This document shows, one piece after another, positions 8,830 to 16,445 of a DNA stretch of 30,342 bases. This DNA is from Clostridiales bacterium (GTDB taxonomy: Bacteria; Bacillota; Clostridia; Oscillospirales; CAG-382), in the NCBI GenBank assembly GCA_003343885.1, contig QAKH01000072.1, forward strand, positions 1 to 30,342, given 5' to 3'. The position numbers and the translations under genes were made by a program. Every line of letters starts with the position of its first letter. Positions within the stretch are counted from its first letter, which is position 1. The notes below the pieces were generated by a model. It saw only the letters and a list, made by a program, of their open reading frames with translations, was not told where the DNA came from and made no database searches.

Positions 8830-9657
8830 TTAAGCCCCCAAAAGAATTCGCAGTCCAAAGTATGCCACAACAATTATTCCGAGAACAATTCTGTAAACGC
8901 CAAAGGCTTTGAAATCATGTTTCTTTACATAATCAACAAGGAATTTGATAGCTATCATTGAAACGACGTATGCTACAACCATTCCGATTATCAGCACCGC
9001 GATATCTGCTGAAGACGGAATTTCGTCAACTGTTACAATTTTTAAAAGACTTACTCCGAACATTACCGGGATTGCGAGAAAAAATGAAAATTCCGCAGCT
9101 ACTGTTCTCGAGCACCCGAGAATTATTGCGCCGAGAATGGTTGAACCTGAACGGGAAGTACCGGGAATTATTGATAAAACCTGAAATGCGCCTATAAGAA
9201 GCGCTGTTTTATAAGAAAGAGCACTAATGTCAGTAACTTTGGGTGTATTTTTTCTTCTTTCAATAAGGATAAAAGCAATACCATAAATTATTAAAGTTGC
9301 GGAAACAACATACCAGTTTTCAAAATTTTCCATATAGTCGTTAAGCGCAAGTCCTATTACAGCGGCAGGAACACATGCTACTATCGTTTTGAACCATATT
9401 TGCCATGTATCGGCTCGTTCTGCTTTAGTTTTACTTGGTGAAAAAGGATTAAGACGCCTAAAATACAGTGTTACTACCGCAAGTATTGCTCCAAGCTGAA
9501 TAACGTACAGGTATAGGCCGGTTGAAGAAAATCCTTTGTTGTCAATCAGCTCGTTGACGAGTATCATATGTCCGGTTGAGCTGATTGGAAGCCATTCGGT
9601 AATTCCCTCGACAACGCCGAGAACGAAAGATTTAAGTGCCTCAATAAAAAACTGCAT
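8830..9657 (-). CDS. uppP: Undecaprenyl-diphosphate phosphatase (UppP/BacA)
   Basis: UppP removes a phosphate from undecaprenyl diphosphate, recycling the lipid carrier used for peptidoglycan and other wall polymers, and gives bacitracin tolerance when abundant. The 275-residue polytopic membrane protein has both family signatures: the glutamate-rich motif GVVEGITEWLPISSTGH (residues 14-30) and the PGTSRSGS motif (165-172). Several hydrophobic segments, including the last ~25 residues, fit the usual fold. The ATG has AAAGGAG 7 bases upstream. It lies 35 bases after tlyA in the same direction and is probably co-transcribed with it. Confidence 0.96.
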   Translation of the reverse strand: MQFFIEALKSFVLGVVEGITEWLPISSTGHMILVNELIDNKGFSSTGLYLYVIQLGAILAVVTLYFRRLNPFSPSKTKAERADTWQIWFKTIVACVPAAVIGLALNDYMENFENWYVVSATLIIYGIAFILIERRKNTPKVTDISALSYKTALLIGAFQVLSIIPGTSRSGSTILGAIILGCSRTVAAEFSFFLAIPVMFGVSLLKIVTVDEIPSSADIAVLIIGMVVAYVVSMIAIKFLVDYVKKHDFKAFGVYRIVLGIIVVAYFGLRILLGA

Positions 9658-9692
9658 AGCCGTCTCCTTTTTGCATTTTTTACAATTTTAAA

Positions 9693-10427
9693 CTATAATT
9701 TTTTTAGATAAATAAGGTACTCAGTATTTCCGGTTCCGCCTTTTATCGGCGACTCGGTAAGTCCCTTATATTCAAATCCAAAGCTAGCACTGCAAGAAAT
9801 GATATCTTCAATGACCTTTTTGCGTACAGATTCGCTCTTTACCACTCCGTGTTTGTCAAGGTGCTCTTTCCCTGCCTCAAACTGTGGCTTTATAAGCGTT
9901 ACAATATCCGTTCCTGAACGTGAAATCGTACTGATTGACGGATAAAGGAGCTTTTGAGATATAAAAGACACATCCATTACAACTAAGTCGGCAAAGTTTC
10001 CGCCTATCACAGTACGATCAATATATCTTGCGTTTGTATTTTCAAGAGAAATCACTCGAGGATTGTTCCTAAGACTGCGGCTTAACTGATTAGTACCAGA
10101 ATCAATAGCGTAAACCACAGCCGCCCCGCGTTTCAGAAGGCAATCCGTAAATCCGCCGGTGGAAGCGCCTATATCAACGCAAATTTTCCCCGATGGCTGT
10201 ATACTAAAAGTGTCAAGCGCATATTCAAGCTTTATACCGCCTCTTCCTACGTATTCCTGATTTTCAGACGGCTTAACCTCAATTTTAGAAGTCAGAGTGT
10301 TAACCTCAAAAGCCGGCTTCTCTATGGTTATTCCGTCAACGCTTACTCTTCCCGCCCGGATAATTTCTTTCGCTTTGGTTCTGCTGGAAACAAGGCTGTT
10401 TTCATGCAGAAATACGTCTAATCTCAT
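9693..10427 (-). CDS. tlyA: TlyA-family rRNA 2'-O-methyltransferase (S4 + FtsJ domains)
   Basis: The family methylates ribose positions in 16S and/or 23S rRNA and affects sensitivity to capreomycin-type antibiotics. Residues 1-60 form an S4 RNA-binding domain (MRLDVFLHE, then TKAKEIIRAGRVSVDG); residues about 60-244 form an FtsJ-like methyltransferase with the S-adenosylmethionine-binding motif VDIGASTGGFTDCLLKRGA. The start is the ATG at 10427, preceded by GGAGG at a 5-base spacing; an open frame runs further upstream to 10484 but would run through the promoter. A strong promoter lies directly upstream, and uppP follows. In many Firmicutes tlyA sits with xseAB, argR or recN; none of these is here. 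Confidence 0.95.
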   Translation of the reverse strand: MRLDVFLHENSLVSSRTKAKEIIRAGRVSVDGITIEKPAFEVNTLTSKIEVKPSENQEYVGRGGIKLEYALDTFSIQPSGKICVDIGASTGGFTDCLLKRGAAVVYAIDSGTNQLSRSLRNNPRVISLENTNARYIDRTVIGGNFADLVVMDVSFISQKLLYPSISTISRSGTDIVTLIKPQFEAGKEHLDKHGVVKSESVRKKVIEDIISCSASFGFEYKGLTESPIKGGTGNTEYLIYLKKL

Positions 10428-10455
10428 AGTTCCTCCGGCGCAAAATTTTAAATAC

Positions 10456-10484
10456 ATTATACTTAATTGTAGTTGATGTGTCAA
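10456..10484 (-). promoter_or_regulatory. Consensus sigma-A promoter of tlyA-uppP
   Basis: Perfect TTGACA and perfect TATAAT are separated by 17 bases on the minus strand, with the expected start of transcription about 20 bases before the tlyA ATG. This is the best housekeeping promoter in the window. Confidence 0.85.
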
Positions 10485-10567
10485 GTCAATATGACAAAAC
10501 TAATGCCCGTATTTGATTTTTTAATACTTCTGTCTTTCAGTATCAAAATAGTACACAAATCAAATAT

Positions 10568-10598
10568 AAAAGCTGTGCCATTAAACGGTACAGCTTTT
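10568..10598 (-). terminator. Terminator of typA
   Basis: A 12-bp stem (AAAAGCTGTGCC paired with GGTACAGCTTTT, one G-T wobble) with a 7-base loop starts 10 bases past the typA stop and has T-rich flanks on both strands. Confidence 0.8.
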
Positions 10599-10607
10599 TC
10601 AAAATTA

Positions 10608-12431
10608 TCAGCCTTTGGCTTTAGCGTTATTCTTCATTCTTTGAACGTTTGAAAGTATCGACTTGCGAAGTCTTATCGATTTTGGCGTAACCTCAATCAG
10701 CTCATCGTCGTTTATGAATTCGATTGCTTCCTCAAGGCTGAATATAACCGGCGTTACAAGTCTGAGCGCCTCATCCGCACCAGCCGAACGTATTGCGGTA
10801 AGGTGCTTCTTTTTGCAGACATTTACACTTATGTCATCAGTCTTTGGCGATTCTCCGACTATCTGACCTTCATAAACATCCTGAGACGGAACAACAAACA
10901 TTGTTCCTCTCTCCTGTGCGTTGAAGATACCGTAAGCCGTAGTCTTACCAGTTTCATAAGCAACCAAAGAGCCGGTAACTCGCTTAGGAATATCACCTTT
11001 AAACGGGGTATATCCAATAAACAGTGAATTTATTATTCCTTCTCCGCGGGTATCGGTAAGAAACTCGTTTCTGTAACCGAACAAGCCTCTTGTCGGTATA
11101 TGGAATACTACGTTCATTCTGTCGCCATGAGGAGTCATGTCTTTCATTTCGCCTTTTCTTGCGCCAAGCTTCTCTATAACAGCTCCGACGTATTCCTGCG
11201 GAACTTCACATGATACCTCTTCAAGCGGTTCACTCAGAACACCGTCAATTTCCTTATATAATACCTTAGGTGCACTTACCTGGAATTCATACCCTTCTCT
11301 TCTCATTGTTTCAATAAGAATTGACAGATGCATTTCTCCTCTGCCCATTACCTTAAAGTTTTCGCTGGACGTGCCGTCTTCTACTCTCAGAGAAACATCT
11401 TTAAGCAGTTCTCTGTACAATCTGTCACGCAGATGTCTTGAAGTGCAGAATTTACCCTCAGTACCGGCAAAAGGAGAATCGTTAACAGAAAAAGTCATCT
11501 CAAGCGTTGGTTCAGAAATTTTCACAAAAGGCAGTGCCTCCGGTGCGCTTACATCGCATACCGTGTCGCCTATTGTAATGTTTTCAACGCCGGAAAGGCA
11601 AACTATATCGCCTGCAGTCGCTTCCTCTACATTTACTCGCTTCAGACCGTCTATCGTGAACAGATTTGCTATCTTTGCCCTATACGGCTCATGCTGTCCG
11701 TGGTGATGACAGATAATAACATCCTGATTTTTGCGGATAACTCCACGCTCAATGCGTCCGGTTGCAATACGTCCGACGTAATCATTATAATCAATAGATG
11801 ATACAAGCATTTGTGAAGGACCGTCTATATCAACATCCGGAGCTGGAATATGGCTGATTATTGTTTCAAATAGCGCTTCAAGATTTGTTTCCGTGCCGTC
11901 CGGAGAGAGAGAGGCAGTACCGTTTCTGCCGGAACAGAATACAACAGGGCTGTCAAGCTGGTCGTCGGTTGCATCAAGTGAAATCAAAAGCTCAAGCACT
12001 TCATCTACTACTTCGTTTATTCTCGCACCGGGTCTGTCAATCTTATTTACAACAACTACAACTCTGTGACCGAGTTCAAGAGCTTTTTGAAGAACAAATC
12101 TCGTCTGAGGCATAGTTCCTTCAAATGCGTCAACCAACAAAATGACACCGTTTACCATTTTGAGAATTCGTTCAACTTCTCCCCCGAAGTCAGCATGCCC
12201 GGGAGTATCCACAACATTTATCTTGATACCTTTATACACGAGGGAGGTGTTCTTTGCAAGTATTGTAATTCCACGCTCGCGTTCAAGGTCGTTATTATCC
12301 ATCACACGTTCAGCAACGACCTGATTTTCACGGAAAGTTCCGCTTTGCTTAAGCATTTCGTCAACAAGCGTTGTTTTTCCATGGTCAACGTGGGCAACTA
12401 TCGCAATATTTCTTAAATCTTCTCTTATCAT
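10608..12431 (-). CDS. typA: Ribosome-associated GTPase TypA/BipA
   Basis: TypA is an EF-G-like translational GTPase that binds the ribosome and helps 50S assembly and stress or cold adaptation. The 607-residue length is typical. The G domain has the P-loop AHVDHGKTT (about 13-21), the switch I motif RERGITI, DTPGHADFGGEVERI and NKIDRPGAR. Domain II (about 200-290), the EF-G-like domains III and V (MGRGEMHLSILIE; about 300-480) and the TypA-specific C-terminal domain (about 480-600) follow. The start ATG has GAGGG 6 bases upstream. It appears monocistronic, ending in a terminator before tlyA. Confidence 0.97.
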   Translation of the reverse strand: MIREDLRNIAIVAHVDHGKTTLVDEMLKQSGTFRENQVVAERVMDNNDLERERGITILAKNTSLVYKGIKINVVDTPGHADFGGEVERILKMVNGVILLVDAFEGTMPQTRFVLQKALELGHRVVVVVNKIDRPGARINEVVDEVLELLISLDATDDQLDSPVVFCSGRNGTASLSPDGTETNLEALFETIISHIPAPDVDIDGPSQMLVSSIDYNDYVGRIATGRIERGVIRKNQDVIICHHHGQHEPYRAKIANLFTIDGLKRVNVEEATAGDIVCLSGVENITIGDTVCDVSAPEALPFVKISEPTLEMTFSVNDSPFAGTEGKFCTSRHLRDRLYRELLKDVSLRVEDGTSSENFKVMGRGEMHLSILIETMRREGYEFQVSAPKVLYKEIDGVLSEPLEEVSCEVPQEYVGAVIEKLGARKGEMKDMTPHGDRMNVVFHIPTRGLFGYRNEFLTDTRGEGIINSLFIGYTPFKGDIPKRVTGSLVAYETGKTTAYGIFNAQERGTMFVVPSQDVYEGQIVGESPKTDDISVNVCKKKHLTAIRSAGADEALRLVTPVIFSLEEAIEFINDDELIEVTPKSIRLRKSILSNVQRMKNNAKAKG

Positions 12432-12598
12432 ACAATCCCTCTACTTCATTATTTATCACAAACAGGGTTATTTTATCATATAATACAAACCTTGAATCAA
12501 TATTTTGTTATAATTTACCAATGCAATGTATTTTTTTTACAAAATATCTTAATTTTTATCATACCAGATCGGTAATTCGATTTTTTACAAAAGTTTTC

Positions 12599-12627
12599 TT
12601 GACTTATATGCATCCAAAGCGTAAAAT
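12599..12627 (+). promoter_or_regulatory. Candidate promoter of azlCD
   Basis: TTGACT and TAAAAT are 17 bases apart on the plus strand, about 38 bases before the azlC ATG. The rest of the 230-bp gap between typA and azlC is A+T rich and must also hold the typA promoter, for which I see only a poorly spaced candidate. Confidence 0.55.
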
Positions 12628-12664
12628 CAGCGTGTTATCGTTATGAACAGTGAGGAGAAACAGC

Positions 12665-13364
12665 ATGATAAATTCCGAAAAAAAGCATGCAGCAGCGCTA
12701 AAGGCAGCATTTCCATATACCGTACCGATTTTTACCGGTTTTATTTTTTTGGGTATGACATACGGAGTGCTCATGAGTAAAAATGGTTTTAACTTTTTGT
12801 ATCCTATGTTCATGAGCATGACAATATTCGCGGGCTCTATGGAATTTATTGCAGCAAATTTATTATTGCAGGCATTCAATCCGCTGAATGCTTTTTTAAT
12901 GACACTGATGATTAATGCAAGACACCTGTTTTACGGAATCTCCATGCTTGAAAAATATAAAGGAATAAAAAAAATACAAGCCGTATTTAATTTTCGGGCT
13001 TTGCGACGAAAGTTTCAGCATAAACTGCACTGCAAATATTCCGCACGGTGTTGACCATGGTCTTTTCATGTTCTACGTTACGCTTCTCAATCAGATTTAC
13101 TGGGTTGCAGGCTCAACGCTTGGCGGAATATTCGGTTCTGTTCTCAAATTCAACACCGAAGGACTTGATTTTGTTATGACAGCCATGTTTGCCGTCATAT
13201 TTGTAGAGCACTGGAAGTCCGCAAAAACACATATTCCCGCAGTTTGCGGACTTTTTATTTCGCTTGTTTGTCTTTGCGTATTTGGTGCAGATAACTTCAT
13301 GATACCGACCATGCTTGCAATCCTCGCAGTTCTTACCGTACTGCGTTCTTTTCTTGAAAAATAA
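12665..13364 (+). pseudogene. azlC: AzlC-family branched-chain amino acid exporter subunit, frameshifted
   Basis: AzlC is the large membrane subunit of the AzlCD exporter of branched-chain amino acids and their analogues. The start ATG has GAGGAGA 7 bases upstream. The first part (12665-13054 frame) encodes the N-terminal AzlC domain (FPYTVPIFTGFIFLGMTYGV, FAGSMEFIAANLLL, NARHLFYGISMLEKY). The frame then breaks at a run of eight A residues at 12967-12974: with seven A residues the reading continues as IKKYKPYLIFGLCDESFS and on through HGLFMFYVTLLNQIYW to the stop at 13364. In the frame as given, translation ends at 13054 after about 27 non-homologous residues. The homology on both sides is good and the partner azlD is intact, so this is a recent one-base insertion, an assembly error, or a site where polymerase slippage restores the frame. 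Confidence 0.85.
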
Positions 13365-13378
13365 AGAGGTGAGATATA

Positions 13379-13711
13379 ATGAAAATGACACTTACTCAGC
13401 AGATAATTACAATTGCAGTCATTGTCTTGGGTACAATGATTACTCGCTTCCTGCCGTTTCTCATTTTTCCGTCGGGTAAAACGCCGCCGAAATATATCAC
13501 ATATCTCGGAAAAGCGCTTCCCGGTGCTGTTTTTGGCATGCTTGTTATATACTGCCTGAAAGAAGTCAGTGTTTTTGCCGGAAGCCATGCGATTCCTGAA
13601 ATTATCTCGCTTGCCGTTGTAGTTGCTTTGCATTTATGGAAACGGCAAATGCTGCTCTCAATTGCCGCCGGCACAGTAATTTACATGATTTTAGTACAAA
13701 CAGTATTTTAA
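13379..13711 (+). CDS. azlD: AzlD-family branched-chain amino acid transport protein
   Basis: AzlD is the small membrane partner of AzlC. The 110-residue protein has the usual three or four hydrophobic segments, the family motif TRFLPFLIF near residue 22, and a proline/lysine turn before YLGKALPGAVFGMLVIYCL. The ATG has AGAGGTGAG upstream with good spacing and lies 14 bases after the azlC stop, so the two genes form one operon. The reading frame is complete. Confidence 0.93.
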   Translation: MKMTLTQQIITIAVIVLGTMITRFLPFLIFPSGKTPPKYITYLGKALPGAVFGMLVIYCLKEVSVFAGSHAIPEIISLAVVVALHLWKRQMLLSIAAGTVIYMILVQTVF

Positions 13712-13716
13712 AAACC

Positions 13717-13746
13717 AACAATTTATTTAGAACTCATTGTTTTTTT
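13717..13746 (+). terminator. Weak terminator-like hairpin after azlD
   Basis: AACAAT and ATTGTT form a 6-bp stem starting 5 bases past the azlD stop, followed by a run of T residues (to 13746). The stem is A+T rich and the loop is 13 bases, so strength is doubtful. Confidence 0.35.
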
Positions 13747-13757
13747 ACTTAAAATAA

Positions 13758-13928
13758 TTTGCTCTTAATGAGTATTTTGACGATATGCTTTTTGATATTG
13801 AAGCGGATCCTCATCAGCTTTCGCCGATACAATGTGACACGATAAAAGAAAGAATGGTTTCACTTATAAAGAAGCTCATGCAGGAAAATGACGCGCCTGC
13901 CGAGTTATATGAGCGTTTTTCTCTATAA
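13758..13928 (+). pseudogene. C-terminal remnant of a sulfatase gene
   Basis: A short open frame without a proper start encodes about 56 residues, FALNEYFDDMLFDIEADPHQ and onward, ending ...ELYERFSL. The stretch MLFDIEADPHQLSPI matches the conserved C-terminal sulfatase signature (typically LFDLExDPxExxNL), where the chain reports the late beta-hairpin; the following amphipathic helix (IKERMVSLIKKLMQEN) is also usual. The catalytic N-terminal part with the CxPxR motif is absent, and the frame is closed by a TAA at 13755. No ribosome binding site precedes the only internal ATG (13785). I read it as the tail of a gene lost by deletion, in the same direction as azlCD. Identification rests on a short motif. 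Confidence 0.5.
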
Positions 13929-13973
13929 TCAAACATAATTTATCTCTCTTACGCAAATAATCATAAACAACAA

Positions 13974-14011
13974 AAAAGCTGTGAACTTAGCAAAAGCAAG
14001 TCACAGCTTTT
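13974..14011 (-). terminator. Terminator of murA (bidirectional)
   Basis: AAAAGCTGTGA and TCACAGCTTTT form an 11-bp stem starting 22 bases past the murA stop, with a run of six T residues on the minus strand. The plus-strand side is also T-rich, so it can serve the remnant gene on the other side. Confidence 0.8.
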
Positions 14012-14032
14012 ATTATTTTTAAACAAAGATAT

Positions 14033-15337
14033 TCAGCCGGCGTTGTCAAGTTGATTTGAGTCATCAGGAACGTATCTTAACTCAATATCAGCTCCAACTT
14101 TCTTGAGCTTTCCGACAATATCCTCATATCCTCTTTGAATGTGATGAATATTATCTATCTCAGTCACTCCGTGGGCGGCAAGTCCGGCAATTATAAACGC
14201 GGCGCCTGCTCTGAGATCGCACGCAGAAATCGGCGCTCCGTGAAGCGAAGAAACTCCAGTAAAAACAGCCGACTGAGCTTCGCTTTTAATGTTGGCGCCC
14301 ATTCTTATAAGCTCATCAACATACTTAAAGCGGTTATCCCAAACGCCTTCTTTTATCATGGACTCTCCTTTGGCTATTGACATAAGCACACCGATTTGAG
14401 GATTCATATCGGTAGGAAAACCTGGATAAGGCGCAGTCTTTACATATGTTCCCTTCAAATCCGAAAGATTGCAAGATACCTTTACAGAATCATCAAATTC
14501 TTCGACAGAAGCTCCCATTTCCAACAGTTTTGCCGTTACAGTATCCAAGTGTTTAGGAATAACGTTGAGTACTGTAAGCTCTCCGCCTGTTGCAGCTGCT
14601 GCAATCATATACGTTCCTGCTTCAATCATATCCGGAATTATATCATAATGTACGCCGTGAAGCTTCTCTGCACCGCGAATCTTTATTACTTCAGTTCCCG
14701 CTCCGGTTATGTCAGCACCGCAAGAGTTCAGAAAGTTAGCCAAATCAACAACATGCGGCTCTCTGGCAGCATTTTCAATAATAGTAGTGCCTTTTGCTTT
14801 ACAAGCGGCAAGCATTATGTTAATAGTTGCTCCAACCGACACAACATCAAGATAAACAGAATCTCCGTAAAGGTTTCCGTCATCAGTTGTGATGTTTACA
14901 TAACCACCAGCACTGACACCGTCAACGTTAGCTCCTAACGCCTTAAATCCCTTAATATGCTGGTCAATCGGTCGGATGCCTATATCACATCCGCCGGGAT
15001 ATGCAGCCTTTGCTTTGCCAAAACGTCCAAGCTCTGCACCCAGAATATAATATGACGCCCTGAATTTTTTTACCAAATCGTATGGTGCACTGCAAGGTTT
15101 AACTCTTGTTGTATCTATCTCATATGTCGTTTTATCTATTCGTCTGATTACAGCTCCAACAGCTGTAAGAATATCAAAAGCATCGGATATGTCGCTTATC
15201 ATCGGAATATTTCCGAGAACACATTTATCTTCAGCTAAAATTGTACCGAACACAATGGCCACAGCGGCATTCTTCATTCCGCTGACCTCTATGCTGCCAC
15301 GTAATGGTTTATTGCCTGTTATGACAATTTTTTCCAT
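14033..15337 (-). CDS. murA: UDP-N-acetylglucosamine 1-carboxyvinyltransferase (MurA)
   Basis: MurA transfers enolpyruvate from phosphoenolpyruvate to UDP-GlcNAc, the first committed step of peptidoglycan synthesis, in the cytoplasm. The protein has the N-terminal Lys-Asn pair in SGMKNA, the active-site loop YPGGCDIGIRPIDQH with the catalytic cysteine (Cys117 from this start, which makes it a fosfomycin target), and the late DMNPQIGVLMSIAKGES and RAGAAFIIAGLAAHG motifs. About 434 residues is typical. I chose the ATG at 15337 because AAAGGA is 11 bases upstream; an ATG four codons earlier abuts that site. Many Firmicutes carry two paralogues, and I cannot tell which this is. It has its own promoter and structured leader. 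Confidence 0.96.
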   Translation of the reverse strand: MEKIVITGNKPLRGSIEVSGMKNAAVAIVFGTILAEDKCVLGNIPMISDISDAFDILTAVGAVIRRIDKTTYEIDTTRVKPCSAPYDLVKKFRASYYILGAELGRFGKAKAAYPGGCDIGIRPIDQHIKGFKALGANVDGVSAGGYVNITTDDGNLYGDSVYLDVVSVGATINIMLAACKAKGTTIIENAAREPHVVDLANFLNSCGADITGAGTEVIKIRGAEKLHGVHYDIIPDMIEAGTYMIAAAATGGELTVLNVIPKHLDTVTAKLLEMGASVEEFDDSVKVSCNLSDLKGTYVKTAPYPGFPTDMNPQIGVLMSIAKGESMIKEGVWDNRFKYVDELIRMGANIKSEAQSAVFTGVSSLHGAPISACDLRAGAAFIIAGLAAHGVTEIDNIHHIQRGYEDIVGKLKKVGADIELRYVPDDSNQLDNAG

Positions 15338-15368
15338 TCGTATGAACATTCCTTTCTTGCATATTTAC

Positions 15369-15438
15369 GCCTGTTAATAAGCCTTAATTTAATCTTATCG
15401 ATACAGGCGCACAAAAAACGTTTGGAAAATATCCAAAC
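15369..15438 (-). promoter_or_regulatory. Structured murA leader with terminator-like hairpin
   Basis: Between the predicted murA promoter and start, the minus strand contains GTTTGGA-TATTT-TCCAAAC followed by G and six T residues (15438-15413), which looks like an intrinsic terminator. A second long-range stem follows, CGCCTGT (15409-15403) with ACAGGCG (15375-15369), holding an inner ATAAG/CTTAT pairing. The arrangement fits a leader that attenuates transcription. Alternatively the first hairpin only ends the upstream operon. Confidence 0.45.
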
Positions 15439-15471
15439 AAGCAAGTTGACGTAATTTAATTTTGCATGGTT

Positions 15472-15500
15472 ATTATAGCATACTTAATCTAAAAATAACA
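15472..15500 (-). promoter_or_regulatory. Candidate extended -10 promoter of murA
   Basis: On the minus strand TATGC precedes a perfect TATAAT, giving an extended -10 (TGCTATAAT). The -35 at 17-base spacing is weak (TGTTAT). The start of transcription would be near 15465, giving a leader of about 130 bases. Confidence 0.55.
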
Positions 15501-15534
15501 GCTTCTTATGCCAAAATTAACATTTTATTCATTT

Positions 15535-16437
15535 TTAACTTTTTATTGCGTCAACATATTTGGTTACAGTTTCTCCGCTTTGAGCTGTATATATAATTTC
15601 CCATACCGGGATTAGATAGTAAGAACCGCTGTCAGCTGCTCTATATGAATAAACAATGCGCTGAGAAATTATTTTTTTAACATCTTCAAGCTGCAAAGAC
15701 CTAAGGGAGTTAATACCATCAGAGAGGGGCTGTCTGTAAGATTTTTTGAGAGAATCAAATATATAACTACCAACAGCGCAGACTACTTTTCCATTTTCAA
15801 TTACTGCGTTGACATACATATTACTTATCTCAAAATCATCATACACATTTTGAGAAACACATACAACAGACTGATCTTCGGAAAAATTGACACCCAAAAC
15901 AGTATAACATACCTTTTTTTTATCTGCCGACAGACAGGTTAAAAATGTTTCAAGTGCATCAATTTGATCATTATCCAATTCTGTATTATCGTTTTTGAAA
16001 GGTAACTGAGAAAACTGAACAGATGGTATTTCGGAAAATAAATTTTCGTTATATCCAAATCTAAATGAATCTGAGTATAGTTTTAAAACACCGGAATTTG
16101 CAGATTTATCAGTAATAGAGTAAGTAAACCCGTCAGGTGTTTCAACGAAACTCAAAGATGCGTCGGAAGAAAAGTATTGTTTAGAGAGATTATCTGCTAT
16201 TTTTTGTGCCAACTCATCATTCTGGTAAGAAAAAGTATATACGGAATTATTCGGGATTTTATCAGGAATTACCGACTCGGTTATATCTACGCCCTTCGAC
16301 CGTATAAAGGCAACAGCATCGTCAATCATTTCTTCGGAAACAACGTACAAGCTGTTGCTTTCATGTACGTTTAAATATATAAGCAGCATATTTACGACAA
16401 GAAAAGCTGCCGCCAGAAATAAGCAAACTTTCTTCAT
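15535..16437 (-). CDS. Membrane-anchored extracytoplasmic protein, YycI-like (tentative)
   Basis: This 300-residue protein has one N-terminal membrane anchor (MKKVCLFLAAAFLVVNMLLI) and an extracytoplasmic domain with alternating beta strands. Its layout and the C-terminal stretch YLIPVWEIIYT...YVDAIKS recall the YycI/YycH family, membrane partners that hold the WalK (YycG) sensor kinase in check in Bacillus. That match is from general form, not a diagnostic motif. The ATG at 16437 is used; a TTG at 16449 is four codons upstream and would overlap the previous gene. It follows that gene with only 8 bases between stop and start, so the two are translationally linked and probably form a complex. 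No walRK genes are in the window. Confidence 0.6.
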   Translation of the reverse strand: MKKVCLFLAAAFLVVNMLLIYLNVHESNSLYVVSEEMIDDAVAFIRSKGVDITESVIPDKIPNNSVYTFSYQNDELAQKIADNLSKQYFSSDASLSFVETPDGFTYSITDKSANSGVLKLYSDSFRFGYNENLFSEIPSVQFSQLPFKNDNTELDNDQIDALETFLTCLSADKKKVCYTVLGVNFSEDQSVVCVSQNVYDDFEISNMYVNAVIENGKVVCAVGSYIFDSLKKSYRQPLSDGINSLRSLQLEDVKKIISQRIVYSYRAADSGSYYLIPVWEIIYTAQSGETVTKYVDAIKS

Positions 16438-16445
16438 ATACACAG

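Noticed and set aside
10428..10484. N-terminal extension of the tlyA frame to 10484
   Set aside because: It would run through a consensus TTGACA-TATAAT promoter, lacks homology to the S4 domain, and the ATG at 10427 has a well-placed GGAGG.
11137..11706. 189-codon plus-strand frame opposite typA
   Set aside because: It is antisense to conserved TypA sequence, serine-rich by codon complement, with no ribosome binding site.
12665..13364. Programmed translational frameshift in azlC
   Set aside because: AzlC is normally made from a single frame, and I see no stimulatory structure or shifty-codon pair beyond the A run; mutation, assembly error or slippage on the A run are simpler.
15369..15470. 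T-box or known riboswitch in the murA leader
   Set aside because: I see no T-box sequence (TGGNACCGCG-like), no known aptamer consensus, and murA is not a usual target; only a general attenuator-like structure is supported.
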